Below are positions 35,126 through 44,434 of a stretch of DNA of 64,000 nucleotides, one piece after another; the first letter of the stretch is position 1, and each line of letters opens with the position of its first letter. The notes under the pieces are model-generated. The model searched no databases. It worked only from the letters and a program-made list of their open reading frames with translations, and was not told the origin of the DNA. The stretch is from positions 124,001-188,000 of the forward strand of contig CANDNT010000005.1 of NCBI GenBank assembly GCA_947387485.1, given 5' to 3'. A program made the translations under genes and the position numbers. The DNA comes from Aquimarina rhabdastrellae (GTDB lineage: Bacteria; Bacteroidota; Bacteroidia; Flavobacteriales; Flavobacteriaceae).

Positions 35126-37312
35126 ATGTCAACACTAAGATTTCAAGCTTTAAAAGAAACATTAAGTAGAGAACCAATTCACATTGATGAATCAGAACGT
35201 CGTTCTGCAATTTTTGGAGAAAATGTATTTGATCAAAATACAATGCTACAATATTTGACAAAAGATGCCTATAATAGTGTTATAGATGCTATTGATCATG
35301 GATCAAAAATAGATCGTAAGGTAGCAGATCAGATTTCTTCGGCAATGAAAGATTGGGCTTTATCTAAAGGAGTAACACATTATACACACTGGTTTCAACC
35401 ACTTACAGGTGCAACAGCAGAAAAACACGATGCATTTTTTGAAACAATAGGTAATGGAAGAGCTATAGAGAAATTTGGTGGAGGACAATTAGTACAACAA
35501 GAACCAGATGCCTCTTCGTTTCCCAATGGAGGTATCCGTAATACTTTCGAAGCAAGAGGATATACTGCATGGGATCCTACATCGCCAGCATTTATTTATG
35601 GAACAACATTATGTATTCCTACAGTATTTGTATCGTATACAGGAGAAGCATTAGATTATAAAACACCTTTATTAAGAGCATTACAAGCAGTAGATGGAGC
35701 AGCAACTGCAGTAGCTAAGTATTTTGATAAAAATGTTAAAAAAGTAAATGCATCTTTAGGATGGGAGCAAGAATATTTCTTGATTGATAGCGCATTAGCA
35801 GCATCAAGACCTGATCTTGTAATGACAGGAAGAACATTGTTAGGACATTCTCCAGCCAAAGGGCAACAATTAGATGATCATTATTTTGGTAGTATACCTG
35901 TGAGAGCACTAGCATTTATGATGGATCTAGAAATGGAGTGTATGCGTTTAGGAATACCTGTTAAAACAAGACATAACGAGGTAGCACCTAATCAGTTTGA
36001 ATTAGCTCCGATATACGAAGAAACAAACTTGGCAGTAGATCACAATTCCTTATTAATGGATGTGATGGATAAAGTAGGAGCAAGACATAATTTTAAAGTA
36101 TTATTACACGAGAAACCATTTGCAGGAGTAAATGGATCGGGTAAACATAATAACTGGTCATTAGGAACAAACACTGGAGTAAATCTATTAAGCCCAGGAA
36201 AAACACCTATGAGTAACCTACAGTTCTTAACATTCTTTATCAATACGATCAAAGCAATCTATGAACATGAAGAATTGATGAGAGCTGGAATAGCATCGGC
36301 TAGTAATGATCACAGATTAGGAGCTAATGAAGCGCCACCAGCTATTATTTCTGTATTTATTGGAGATCAATTATCAGCCGTATTAAAAGAATTAGAAGGT
36401 GTAACAGACGGTAAGTTATCACCACAAGAAAAAACAGACTTAAAATTAAATGTAGTAGGTAAGATTCCTGAAATATTATTAGATAATACAGATCGTAACC
36501 GTACTTCTCCTTTTGCCTTTACAGGAAATAAATTTGAGTTTAGAGCCGTAGGATCTACAGCAAACTGTGCAAATCCTATGACGATTTTGAATACTATAGT
36601 TGCAAAACAATTACAAGAATTCAAGAAAGAAGTTGACACATTAATAGACGAAAAGGATCTTAAAAAAGACGAAGCTATATTTAATGTTCTAAGAGAGTAT
36701 ATCAAGCAATCAAAAGATATTCTTTTTGAAGGAAATGGATATGGGCAAGAGTGGGAAGAAGAAGCTGCTCAACGTGGATTAAGTAATAACAAAACGACTC
36801 CAGATGCTTTAAAAGCAAAAGTTTCAGACAAATCAATAAAGTTATTTGATGAAATGGGAGTAATGAGTGAAATAGAAACCAAAGCTCGCTATGAAATTGA
36901 AGTAGAAGAATATGTAATGCGTATTCAGATAGAAGGAAGAGTACTAGGAGATATCGCTAGAAATCATGTAATACCTACAGCGATTAGATATCAAAATATC
37001 TTAATCAATAACGTAACAGGATTAAAAGATCTTTATGGAGATGACTACAAAAAATATGCAGGAGAACAATTAGAAATAATAGAAGCTATTTCTAAACATA
37101 TTCATAAAGTAAATGTAGGAGTTACTACGATGATTAACGAACGTAAAAAGGCTAATAAACTAGAAGATATCGAACAAAAAGCTCATGAGTATTGCTATAA
37201 AGTGAAGCCTTTGTTTGACGAAATACGTTATAGTTGCGATAAAATGGAGTTAATGGTTGAAGATGAACTATGGCCATTAACAAAATATAGAGAATTATTA
37301 TTTACTAGATAA
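35126..37312 (+). CDS. glnN: Glutamine synthetase type III
   Basis: This 728-residue cytoplasmic enzyme makes glutamine from glutamate, ammonia and ATP. Its length and the sequence identify the large GSIII class of Bacteroidota and some cyanobacteria, distinct from the ~470-residue GSI. Visible motifs are THYTHWFQPLTGATAEKHD, GWEQEYFLID for the metal-binding glutamate strand, RHNEVAPNQFELAPIY, and GVNGSGKHNNWSLGTN with the catalytic-site His. It is monocistronic, with a -7 box, a GC-rich palindrome upstream and a strong terminator, fitting nitrogen-controlled expression. Confidence 0.96.
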   Translation: MSTLRFQALKETLSREPIHIDESERRSAIFGENVFDQNTMLQYLTKDAYNSVIDAIDHGSKIDRKVADQISSAMKDWALSKGVTHYTHWFQPLTGATAEKHDAFFETIGNGRAIEKFGGGQLVQQEPDASSFPNGGIRNTFEARGYTAWDPTSPAFIYGTTLCIPTVFVSYTGEALDYKTPLLRALQAVDGAATAVAKYFDKNVKKVNASLGWEQEYFLIDSALAASRPDLVMTGRTLLGHSPAKGQQLDDHYFGSIPVRALAFMMDLEMECMRLGIPVKTRHNEVAPNQFELAPIYEETNLAVDHNSLLMDVMDKVGARHNFKVLLHEKPFAGVNGSGKHNNWSLGTNTGVNLLSPGKTPMSNLQFLTFFINTIKAIYEHEELMRAGIASASNDHRLGANEAPPAIISVFIGDQLSAVLKELEGVTDGKLSPQEKTDLKLNVVGKIPEILLDNTDRNRTSPFAFTGNKFEFRAVGSTANCANPMTILNTIVAKQLQEFKKEVDTLIDEKDLKKDEAIFNVLREYIKQSKDILFEGNGYGQEWEEEAAQRGLSNNKTTPDALKAKVSDKSIKLFDEMGVMSEIETKARYEIEVEEYVMRIQIEGRVLGDIARNHVIPTAIRYQNILINNVTGLKDLYGDDYKKYAGEQLEIIEAISKHIHKVNVGVTTMINERKKANKLEDIEQKAHEYCYKVKPLFDEIRYSCDKMELMVEDELWPLTKYRELLFTR

Positions 37313-37385
37313 CGAAAGAAAAAACCTACAAAATTGATTTTTTTAAAAGAAATTTTAAATTTTAACAAAATCTTTTGAATTACGG

Positions 37386-37422
37386 AAAAACCACAATAAG
37401 AGCAGATTTTATTGTGGTTTTT
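37386..37422 (+). terminator. Terminator after glutamine synthetase
   Basis: A 14-bp perfect stem (37386-37399 with 37409-37422) with a 9-base loop, the 3' arm ending in T5. Confidence 0.88.
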
Positions 37423-37457
37423 CTGTTTGTATTTCATCGAATAATTTGTTGACAATG

Positions 37458-37487
37458 TTGAAGTTAATTTTAATTTTTGTAATTTAG
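37458..37487 (+). promoter_or_regulatory. Promoter of the first csgA-like gene
   Basis: TTG at 37458-37460, 19-base spacer, TAATTTAG at 37480-37487. TGTTGAA follows at 37491-37497, as in the third copy. It would give a leader of about 150 bases. Confidence 0.65.
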
Positions 37488-37514
37488 GACTGTTGAATTA
37501 GTAAAACAATTTAA

Positions 37515-37651
37515 CCCCCTCACCCTTAAAAATCCCAATATTTAATTCCCTACCCCCTTATAATAATATAGAGATTAGTCATTTCTATTTACTGTCGTCA
37601 TCGTATACCCTATATAAAGTTGATTTTTAACCAATTTAAATATATTACACG
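37515..37651 (+). promoter_or_regulatory. Leader of the first csgA-like gene
   Basis: The leader contains the C-rich element CCCCCTCACCC (37515-37525), a second C-rich patch near 37551, and, just before the ATG, TTTTTAACCAATTTAAATAT plus ATTACACG (37624-37651). The same end is found before the other two csgA-like genes. Confidence 0.6.
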
Positions 37652-39250
37652 ATGAAAAAGTTAATATTAGGCATTGCAGCGATGTTAGTATCGGTGGCTC
37701 TAGTTGCTCAGGCGAATACAAGTACTGTAAATCAGTCAGGAACGTCAAATGGAGCTACAGTATCACAAGCAGGAACATCAAATAATTCAGACATTAATCA
37801 ATTTGGTTTAAATGGACCAGGTAGTGGTATTGGAAATCAATCTGCAGTAAATCAAATAGGAACAGATAATGATTCTAAGATTAAACAAGCAGGAGATTAC
37901 AACTTAGCAGATGTGTTCCAATGGGGAGCAAGAAACTCAGCCGAAGTAGATCAAGGAGTAGGATATGCAGAAGATAATAGCGCTGCGATTACTCAGATTG
38001 GAGATGATAATAGCGCATTTCAACGTCAGCGATTTGATAACAACTCGGCGAGTGTGACTCAAATAGGGAATAACAATAGTTCAAGACAACTTCAAAGTAG
38101 TGGACCTAATCAATCTCCAGGAAATACCGCATATGGTGAACAATGGGGAGACGATAATGTCTTACTTCAAACACAAAATGGTAATAGTAATAGTGCAACT
38201 TCTTATCAAGGAACTGGATTAGCAGATTCAAGCACAGGTGGTTTTGTACAACAAGATCAGGAGGGAGATGATAATACAGCTTATGCAGAGCAAGAGCAAA
38301 ATGATAATACTATTTATCAAGAACAATTAGGAGATGGAAACTATGCTAGAGCTACACAAAACTTATCTACTTCTGGAGGAGACAATGAAGCAGATCAATA
38401 TCAAGAAGGAGATTATAACAGAGCATACTCAAGTCAAGAAGGATCAGATAATGATGTAGATCAGGATCAAATTGGAGACCGTAACTGGGCAAGATCAGCA
38501 CAAAGAGGTGATGATAATTCAAGTACAATAGACCAAGATGGAGATCGTAACTGGGCACATTCAAGACAAAGAGGTGATGATAATTCTAGTGATATAGAAC
38601 AAGATGGATATAGAAACCGAGCAAGTATGCGTCAAATAGGTGATGATAATATAGCTTCTCAAAGTCAAGATGGAGTATTAAATAGAGCTAGTGGATTACA
38701 AAAAGGAGATGGTAATAGCTTAGTACAAGATCAAGATGGGTTTAGAAATAGAGCAAGATCTGTTCAAGGAGATATGGCAGCAGCTTCTAATAATGGGATA
38801 GTAATGCAATATCAAGATGGAGTACGCAATGATGCTTATGCAGAACAACATGGAGAAAGTAATGAGATTTATCAAGTTCAAGTAATGAGAAATAATAGTG
38901 CAAGTGCTATTCAAAATGCTTCAACCGCTGGAGGAAATAATGTAGCAGGACAATTACAATATGGAATAGGAAATACAGCTACCATTAGCCAAGAAGGATC
39001 AGGATTGATATTAGGAGAGTCAAATGCTGCTGGACAAGCACAATTTGGAATCAATAATACAGCTACAACTACACAAAGAGGTGCTTATAATGTAAGCGGA
39101 ATGCTTCAAATAGGAGTAGATAATGTGGCAACTGATATGCAGACAGGATTAGGAAACCTTAGTTTAGTTGGACAATTTGGTACAGGACATATGAGTTCAG
39201 TAATTCAAAGTGGATTAGGAAACACATCATTTGTAACACAAAGTAACTAG
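37652..39250 (+). CDS. CsgA-like curlin (amyloid fibre subunit), copy 1
   Basis: This is a 532-residue secreted protein. Residues 1-20 are a signal peptide. The rest is a long series of ~22-residue curlin repeats of the form Q-x-G-x-x-N-x-A-x-x-x-Q. The Gln/Asn ladders would stack into a beta-solenoid amyloid as in E. coli CsgA, but with far more repeats than the five there. The middle section (residues ~255-380) is rich in Asp and Arg (QRGDDNSSTIDQDGDRNWA), unlike the other copies. The N-terminal ~200 residues are close to copy 3. It is exported through the CsgG pore encoded downstream. A hairpin terminator follows before the csgB-like gene. Confidence 0.88.
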   Translation: MKKLILGIAAMLVSVALVAQANTSTVNQSGTSNGATVSQAGTSNNSDINQFGLNGPGSGIGNQSAVNQIGTDNDSKIKQAGDYNLADVFQWGARNSAEVDQGVGYAEDNSAAITQIGDDNSAFQRQRFDNNSASVTQIGNNNSSRQLQSSGPNQSPGNTAYGEQWGDDNVLLQTQNGNSNSATSYQGTGLADSSTGGFVQQDQEGDDNTAYAEQEQNDNTIYQEQLGDGNYARATQNLSTSGGDNEADQYQEGDYNRAYSSQEGSDNDVDQDQIGDRNWARSAQRGDDNSSTIDQDGDRNWAHSRQRGDDNSSDIEQDGYRNRASMRQIGDDNIASQSQDGVLNRASGLQKGDGNSLVQDQDGFRNRARSVQGDMAAASNNGIVMQYQDGVRNDAYAEQHGESNEIYQVQVMRNNSASAIQNASTAGGNNVAGQLQYGIGNTATISQEGSGLILGESNAAGQAQFGINNTATTTQRGAYNVSGMLQIGVDNVATDMQTGLGNLSLVGQFGTGHMSSVIQSGLGNTSFVTQSN

Positions 39251-39268
39251 AATACGATAGGAGTAATG

Positions 39269-39300
39269 AAAAGGAGTACACTATTTAGTACTCCTTTTTA
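39269..39300 (+). terminator. Hairpin between csgA and csgB genes, cassette 1
   Basis: An 11-bp stem (39269-39279 with 39288-39298) and T5 sit between the curlin gene and the assembly genes. Partial read-through would give much more curlin than assembly protein. Confidence 0.8.
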
Positions 39301-39319
39301 ATTTTAAATATAAGTAAGG

Positions 39320-39832
39320 ATGAAAAGCAAGAGAAAAAATAAATGGAATTTCTTACTTATTGTGTTGATAATTTGTAACTTAGGAAGTGCGCAGGAACTA
39401 TTTGTAATAGATGACGCTGGAGTAGCTAGAAGAGATTTAAAAATACTTAATCAAGTACAAGAAAATGCTCTTTTACAGCAACAAACACAAATAATAAATT
39501 CATCTGTTTTTATACAACAAATAGGGGTGAAAAATAATATCCATACTCAAGTTGAAGCAGCATATACACAAATTGAAGTATATCAAGAAGGGACTTTAAA
39601 TAATATAGAAATTGATGAAATTTCAAAAACTGTATTAAAAGATATTAAACAGATTGGAAATGAGAATAGCATCACGGATTTTTCATTTAATCCAGAAATT
39701 ACAACACAATTAGAACTAAACCAATTAGGCGATAATTTGACTTTTGAACGATTTGGGACTAATGAATTAACAAAAAGTCTAAAGTTCACTATGATGGGTA
39801 ATAATAAAACAATTATAGTAAGAAGTTTTTAA
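39320..39832 (+). CDS. CsgB-like curlin nucleator, cassette 1
   Basis: This 170-residue exported protein has a signal peptide (residues 1-24, ending GSAQ) and curlin-type repeats: FIQQIGVKNNI, YQEGTLNNIEI, IKQIGNENSI and LNQLGDNLTF. It ends in a basic tail with KSLKFTMMGNNKTIIVRSF. Few repeats and a basic C-terminus suggest the minor subunit that seeds CsgA fibres. The region of residues 25-60 is not repetitive. It starts after the hairpin and lies 10 bases before the csgE gene, so it opens the assembly operon. Divergence from the cassette 2 homologue is higher in the N-terminal half. Confidence 0.78.
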   Translation: MKSKRKNKWNFLLIVLIICNLGSAQELFVIDDAGVARRDLKILNQVQENALLQQQTQIINSSVFIQQIGVKNNIHTQVEAAYTQIEVYQEGTLNNIEIDEISKTVLKDIKQIGNENSITDFSFNPEITTQLELNQLGDNLTFERFGTNELTKSLKFTMMGNNKTIIVRSF

Positions 39833-39842
39833 AAATGTTGAA

Positions 39843-40565
39843 ATGAAATTAATACCACATATGATATTTATAATGTTATGCTGTCAATTAGGAGTGGCAC
39901 AAATAACGAATAAAGATGTGGTAGCCAAATTTAAAATCAAGCAGTTAGATGATAGCTATACGATAATAAGTACAGCAACAAATACAACTGAAGTATATAA
40001 AAGTCTAAAATATTCTTTATTGATAGTACAAACAGCAAAGAATACAGGAGAAGTGACCAAAACTAATCAAGAAGAACGATTTACTCTAGAAGCGAATGAA
40101 ACCAAAGAATTAGGAATAACAACTGTAGACAAAGAAGAAAAAGATAAGATCGTGATTGTCCTTTTGATTTATGAAGAAGATGAAATTATAGGAAAAGACC
40201 GTATCGCGATTAACGAAAAAAAAGAAAAACCAAAGCAAGAAGAAGAACAAAATGACGGGATAGAATTAAAGGGGATTGTTATAGAAGAAACCAAAACAAA
40301 ACCAGGAAGAGATTTTTATGAAGCATTTTATAATGCCTATACCTTTAGTAATATCAATGGAAATAAAATAGTAGGAGTCTATGAAACATTAAGCTTTGGG
40401 AGAAGTACGATTATTCAAGTAAAAATAGAAGATGTCTTAATTCAAGAATTTATAGGCAAACCAGATCAAGAATATTTAACGCAAATGGCAAATGTTACTT
40501 TAAGAAAAGTGTATAAATATTTTAAAGATTTAAAGAAACAAGAAAAGCATATAAAACAATATTGA
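39843..40565 (+). CDS. csgE: CsgE with an N-terminal CsgH-like domain, cassette 1
   Basis: This 240-residue periplasmic protein has a signal peptide (1-19), an extra domain (about 22-122), a charged linker (123-138) and a CsgE domain (139-240: GIELKGIVIEETKTKPGRDF, then FSNINGNKIVGVYE and RSTIIQVKIED). CsgE forms the plug that docks on CsgG and guides subunits. The N-terminal domain has a beta-sandwich pattern (YKSLKYSLLIVQTAKNTGEV, ERFTLEANETKEL, IVIVLLIYEEDEIIGKDRI) resembling the amyloid inhibitor CsgH/CsgC, which suggests a fused chaperone. One base separates the stop from the csgF gene. Confidence 0.85.
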   Translation: MKLIPHMIFIMLCCQLGVAQITNKDVVAKFKIKQLDDSYTIISTATNTTEVYKSLKYSLLIVQTAKNTGEVTKTNQEERFTLEANETKELGITTVDKEEKDKIVIVLLIYEEDEIIGKDRIAINEKKEKPKQEEEQNDGIELKGIVIEETKTKPGRDFYEAFYNAYTFSNINGNKIVGVYETLSFGRSTIIQVKIEDVLIQEFIGKPDQEYLTQMANVTLRKVYKYFKDLKKQEKHIKQY

Positions 40566-40566
40566 T

Positions 40567-40980
40567 ATGATGACGAAAAATATAATTTTTACCGTGATTA
40601 TAGGGCTATGCTGTATGACAAGTGTACAAGCACAAGATTTAGTATATAGACCAAAGAATCCTGCATTTGGAGGAGATACGTTTAATTATCAATGGTTGTT
40701 AAGCTCAGCCGAAGCACAAAATAAATTTACAGAAGAAACAAACACAGGACGTGAAGAACGATCCGATTTGGAGCGATTTACAGAAAACCTAAATAATCAA
40801 TTATTGAGTCAGATATCTCGATCATTATTTAGTGATCAGTTTGGAGAAGATGGACTCACAGAAGGAACCTACACTTTTGGAACCTTATTTATAGAAATCT
40901 TTCCTTCGTCAGAAGGTTTGGTAATCGATATACTCGATACCAGTACAGGAGATCAGTCACAAGTAATAATACCAAATTAA
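40567..40980 (+). CDS. csgF: CsgF, curli assembly protein, cassette 1
   Basis: This 137-residue secreted protein has a signal peptide (1-22, ending VQAQ) and the CsgF hallmark DLVYRPKNPAFGGDTFNYQW, whose N-terminus inserts into the CsgG channel in E. coli. The rest includes SQISRSLFSDQFGEDG and IFPSSEGLVIDI. It couples nucleator exposure to secretion at the cell surface. It is nearly identical in the mature part to the second copy; I count three differences by eye. It lies one base after csgE and 10 before csgG. Confidence 0.93.
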   Translation: MMTKNIIFTVIIGLCCMTSVQAQDLVYRPKNPAFGGDTFNYQWLLSSAEAQNKFTEETNTGREERSDLERFTENLNNQLLSQISRSLFSDQFGEDGLTEGTYTFGTLFIEIFPSSEGLVIDILDTSTGDQSQVIIPN

Positions 40981-40990
40981 CAGAGACAGT

Positions 40991-42541
40991 ATGCAGAGCA
41001 AAATGTTTAAGGGAATCTTATGGTTAATTTGTATGTGTACATTGATAAGTTGTGGAGCATATTTTAATCAACCTATTGCCCAAGAAAATGCACGATTGGG
41101 TGAAATTACACCAGTTACAACTACATTAAAGGAGTTACCTTTACCAGTAGAACCTGTGGTAGTAGGAGTGTATAAATTCAGAGATCAAACAGGACAATAC
41201 AAACCAACAGATAATGGAAGTACCTTTAGTACTGCAGTAACACAAGGAGCTACGACAATATTGCTTAAAGCACTTGAAGATTCAAAATGGTTTGTACCTA
41301 TAGAGCGAGAAAACTTGAGCAATTTACTTAACGAAAGAAACATCATACGCTCAACACGAAAAGAATATCGTAAGACTAAGAATCCTAATGAGCCGCAATT
41401 ACCACCATTATTATATGCAGGAATATTATTAGAAGGAGGAGTGATCTCATATGATTCAAATATCATTACCGGAGGATTAGGAGCAAGATATTTTGGGATA
41501 GGAAGTTCAACACAATATAGACAAGATCGTATCACAGTATATTTAAGAGCAGTATCAACGTCAAGCGGAAAAATATTAAAGACAGTCTATGTCTCCAAGA
41601 CGATATTTTCACAAGCATTGGATGCAAACTTTTTCAGGTATGTAAAGTTTAAGAGGTTATTAGAAGCCGAGACAGGATTTACCAAAAACGAACCAGGACA
41701 ATTAGCGGTAAGTGAAGCCATAGAAAAAGCGGTAGAAGCGTTAATAGTAGAAGGAATAGAAGATAGGTTATGGAAACCAAAAGCTTCAAATGCAGAGATA
41801 AATAATTTGGTAGCAAATTATAATGCCGAGAAAAATGAAGCAGAAAATACAGGATTATACGATAGGTATTTTCAAGAACGTAGAGGAAAGAAGTCCGTAT
41901 TTGTAAAAGGAGGAACAGCCTTAATTAGTGGAGATTATAATGATGCGGAGTTTTCATATTCAGCAACTGTAGGAATGCGATGGTATATAAGTCCATATGT
42001 AAATGTTAATGGTAGTTTAAATAAGTTTGAATTAAGGAATGAGCAATTTTTTTCAGAAGGATTTAATGCCTTCAATGCCAATGCAGAATTGACTTTATTG
42101 CCTTATGAGAAATTGACTCCATTTATGTTTGGAGGAGCAGGAGTCGTTAATAATGATGGATTTGATCAAACAGCATTTAAGCTGCAATATGGAGGAGGGC
42201 TTGAATATCAACTAACGGATAAAGTAGGAATAATGGCAAGTGTAACTCACAATTTACCACTGAGTGATAAGTTGGATGGAGTGGTACAAGGAAAGTTAGA
42301 TGATCAATACTTTAATTTTTCGGTAGGATTGAATTGGTATTTTGATACTCCAATCATAAGAAATAAGCAGAGAAGGTTAGTCCAAAGAAGCACAGATCAA
42401 GCTATACGAAGAAAGAGTAGGGCAGTAGAAACATCGGCAACAGAATCCAATAGAGCCTTTAGGAGAGAAAAGAGACGAGCATTACGAAAACTAAGAAAGC
42501 GTAATCGAGATTTAATGGATAAGTGGTTAAGAGATTACTAA
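40991..42541 (+). CDS. csgG: CsgG secretion pore subunit with a barrel extension, cassette 1
   Basis: This 516-residue outer-membrane lipoprotein (Cys21, LISCGAY) starts with a CsgG domain (about 45-275): VGVYKFRDQTGQYKP, TTILLKALEDSKWFVPIERE, LLYAGILLEGGVISYDSN and FSQALDANFFRYVKFKRLL. E. coli CsgG has ~277 residues. Here a further ~240 follow. Residues ~303-452 have alternating strands ending in aromatics (VGMRWYISPYVNVNG, FNFSVGLNWYF) like a small outer-membrane beta-barrel. Residues 455-516 are strongly basic (RREKRRALRKLRKRNRDLMD). It is very close to the second copy. Confidence 0.9.
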   Translation: MQSKMFKGILWLICMCTLISCGAYFNQPIAQENARLGEITPVTTTLKELPLPVEPVVVGVYKFRDQTGQYKPTDNGSTFSTAVTQGATTILLKALEDSKWFVPIERENLSNLLNERNIIRSTRKEYRKTKNPNEPQLPPLLYAGILLEGGVISYDSNIITGGLGARYFGIGSSTQYRQDRITVYLRAVSTSSGKILKTVYVSKTIFSQALDANFFRYVKFKRLLEAETGFTKNEPGQLAVSEAIEKAVEALIVEGIEDRLWKPKASNAEINNLVANYNAEKNEAENTGLYDRYFQERRGKKSVFVKGGTALISGDYNDAEFSYSATVGMRWYISPYVNVNGSLNKFELRNEQFFSEGFNAFNANAELTLLPYEKLTPFMFGGAGVVNNDGFDQTAFKLQYGGGLEYQLTDKVGIMASVTHNLPLSDKLDGVVQGKLDDQYFNFSVGLNWYFDTPIIRNKQRRLVQRSTDQAIRRKSRAVETSATESNRAFRREKRRALRKLRKRNRDLMDKWLRDY

Positions 42542-42588
42542 TAATTAAGAGAGTCAGTATACAAGAAGATAAGTTAAAAAGAAAAGAA

Positions 42589-44079
42589 ATGAAGAAACGT
42601 TATTTATTATATATAATAGGTCTCTTGATTACATTTTTGATGACCAGCTGTAGTGAAGATACTATCGATGCAGAAGGCTTAGGAACTATAAAAGGGAAGG
42701 TCGTAATGATGGGAACAAATGAACCTTTGGCAAATGTAAAGGTTTCTACCAATCCTAATACTAGTACAGTGTTTACTAACGAAGAAGGAAACTACGTATT
42801 AGAAAATGTACCAGAAGGAGATTATTCATTAAGTGCAGAGCGAGAAGATCTTTTGACAGAATTTGAGGCAGTTTCAGTGATTGTAAATAGCGAAGTAGAA
42901 ATTGTTTTTGAAATGGAAATATCTACAGCTAATAATAAACCCGCAGATGCACCAATATTGAATAGCCCTGCAGATAATGCTACAGAAATACCAATTACTA
43001 CAGAATTAAAATGGAGTGGAAGTGATCCAGATGGAGATACATTGACTTATACACTGACTATTCGTAATGATGAAGATAGTACAGTAGAAGTTTTTGAAAA
43101 TATAACAGATACCTTATATACCGTTTCTAATTTGGATTATGGGACAAAATATTTTTGGCAAGTAGCGGCTAGTGATGGAATTAACGCAGCAACAAATAGT
43201 GCAACTTATGCTTTTGAAACAGTAGTAGTACCTAATAATAGAATTATTTTTACGAGAAGTATTGATGGAAATAATGTGATTTTTTCAACAGATGATGCTG
43301 GAAATGAAATACAATTAACTCCTAGTGACCGTAATAGTTTTAGACCTAGACGTAATCCTACCGTAGGTAAAATAGCATTTTTACGAACTATAGGAGCAGA
43401 AACACATTTGTTTACTATGAATGAAGATGGAATGAACGAGCAACAAGTGACATCTAGTGTTCCTATTGCTGGTTTTAACCTAGCAGAGATAGATTTTTCA
43501 TGGGATGATAATGGGGCAAAATTATTATATCCTAATCAAGATAAATTATATAATATCAATATAGACGGAAGTGGATTAACATTGGTTTATCAAACCACAA
43601 ACGGAAATTTAATTACAGAAGTAGATAAAAATATAGCAACAGGAAAAATAGCTTTAAAAACTAATGATTTGGATGGGTATAATGTCGAAATTTTCACCAT
43701 AAATAATTCAGGGGTAATTCAAGATGTTATTCTCACAGGAGAATTAGGAGCAGCTGGAGGTCTTAATTTCTCTATAGGAGCATCGACATTGTTGTACACA
43801 AGAGATATATCAGGGTTTGAAAATGCAGGATATAGACAATTAAACACACATATATTTCTATACAATTTCAATGACAATTCTACAGTTGACCTTTCCGAAG
43901 AAAAAACAGAAGGAACAAATGATTTAGATGTACGATTTTCGCCCAACGAAGCTTCTATCATTCTAATGAATACTTCTAATGATGGAGTATCGCAACAAAA
44001 TCTTTTTATAATAGAGATCGACAATATAGATAATAGAACCTTATTTAAAGAAAATGCAGCAATGCCAGATTGGGAGTGA
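42589..44079 (+). CDS. Curli-locus lipoprotein with carboxypeptidase-regulatory, FN3-like and beta-propeller domains, cassette 1
   Basis: This is a 496-residue lipoprotein (LMTSC, Cys near residue 21). The order is a carboxypeptidase-regulatory-like domain (residues ~34-110, GTIKGKVVMMGTNEPLANVK), an FN3-like domain (~120-215, TELKWSGSDPDGDTLTYTL, YFWQVAASDGI), and TolB/PD40-type propeller blades (~220-496, KIAFLRTIG, NEDGMNEQQVTS, VRFSPNEASII). The start at 42589 replaces the in-frame ATG at 42523, which overlaps csgG and precedes the lipobox by too long a tail. It closes the cassette. A role in attaching or organising fibres is inferred from its conserved place. Confidence 0.83.
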   Translation: MKKRYLLYIIGLLITFLMTSCSEDTIDAEGLGTIKGKVVMMGTNEPLANVKVSTNPNTSTVFTNEEGNYVLENVPEGDYSLSAEREDLLTEFEAVSVIVNSEVEIVFEMEISTANNKPADAPILNSPADNATEIPITTELKWSGSDPDGDTLTYTLTIRNDEDSTVEVFENITDTLYTVSNLDYGTKYFWQVAASDGINAATNSATYAFETVVVPNNRIIFTRSIDGNNVIFSTDDAGNEIQLTPSDRNSFRPRRNPTVGKIAFLRTIGAETHLFTMNEDGMNEQQVTSSVPIAGFNLAEIDFSWDDNGAKLLYPNQDKLYNINIDGSGLTLVYQTTNGNLITEVDKNIATGKIALKTNDLDGYNVEIFTINNSGVIQDVILTGELGAAGGLNFSIGASTLLYTRDISGFENAGYRQLNTHIFLYNFNDNSTVDLSEEKTEGTNDLDVRFSPNEASIILMNTSNDGVSQQNLFIIEIDNIDNRTLFKENAAMPDWE

Positions 44080-44188
44080 TTTTTTATGTATTTGATTTTT
44101 AGAGTGTTAAAAAGAAAGAAACAGCTTACATACAATAAATTTTTAAAGAAAAAATAAAAATTTAACATTTAGCTATAAACCGAATTAT

Positions 44189-44224
44189 ACAGCAGAAAAC
44201 TATATGTTTTTTGCTGTTTTTTTT
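44189..44224 (+). terminator. Terminator of curli cassette 1
   Basis: A 12-bp stem with one G-T pair (44189-44200 with 44206-44217), 5-base loop and T8. Confidence 0.88.
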
Positions 44225-44258
44225 GCTGCACTTTATCGAGTTTTTGGTTAATATAATA

Positions 44259-44434
44259 TTGTTATATGGATAATTTTGTACATTAGTGTTGCTGAACTGA
44301 AAGAAAGTTCGCATACTTCAACCCCCGCCTAAAATCATCTTCACGTAAAAAAACGAACGTGTTTAAATACAGGATAAAAGTTATTGTGAAAACCCATAAG
44401 CATAGAATTTTTACCAATTTAAATATATCACACA
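44259..44434 (+). promoter_or_regulatory. Promoter and leader of the second csgA-like gene
   Basis: TTG at 44259-44261, 17-base spacer, TACATTAG at 44279-44286. Then come the C-rich CCCCCGCC (44322-44329), an ACG/CGTG-rich segment (44341-44361) and the conserved ACCAATTTAAATATAT directly before the ATG. Confidence 0.6.

Noticed and set aside
43719..44168. 149-residue minus-strand ORF
   Set aside because: It lies mostly antisense to the propeller lipoprotein gene and crosses the terminator of cassette 1.
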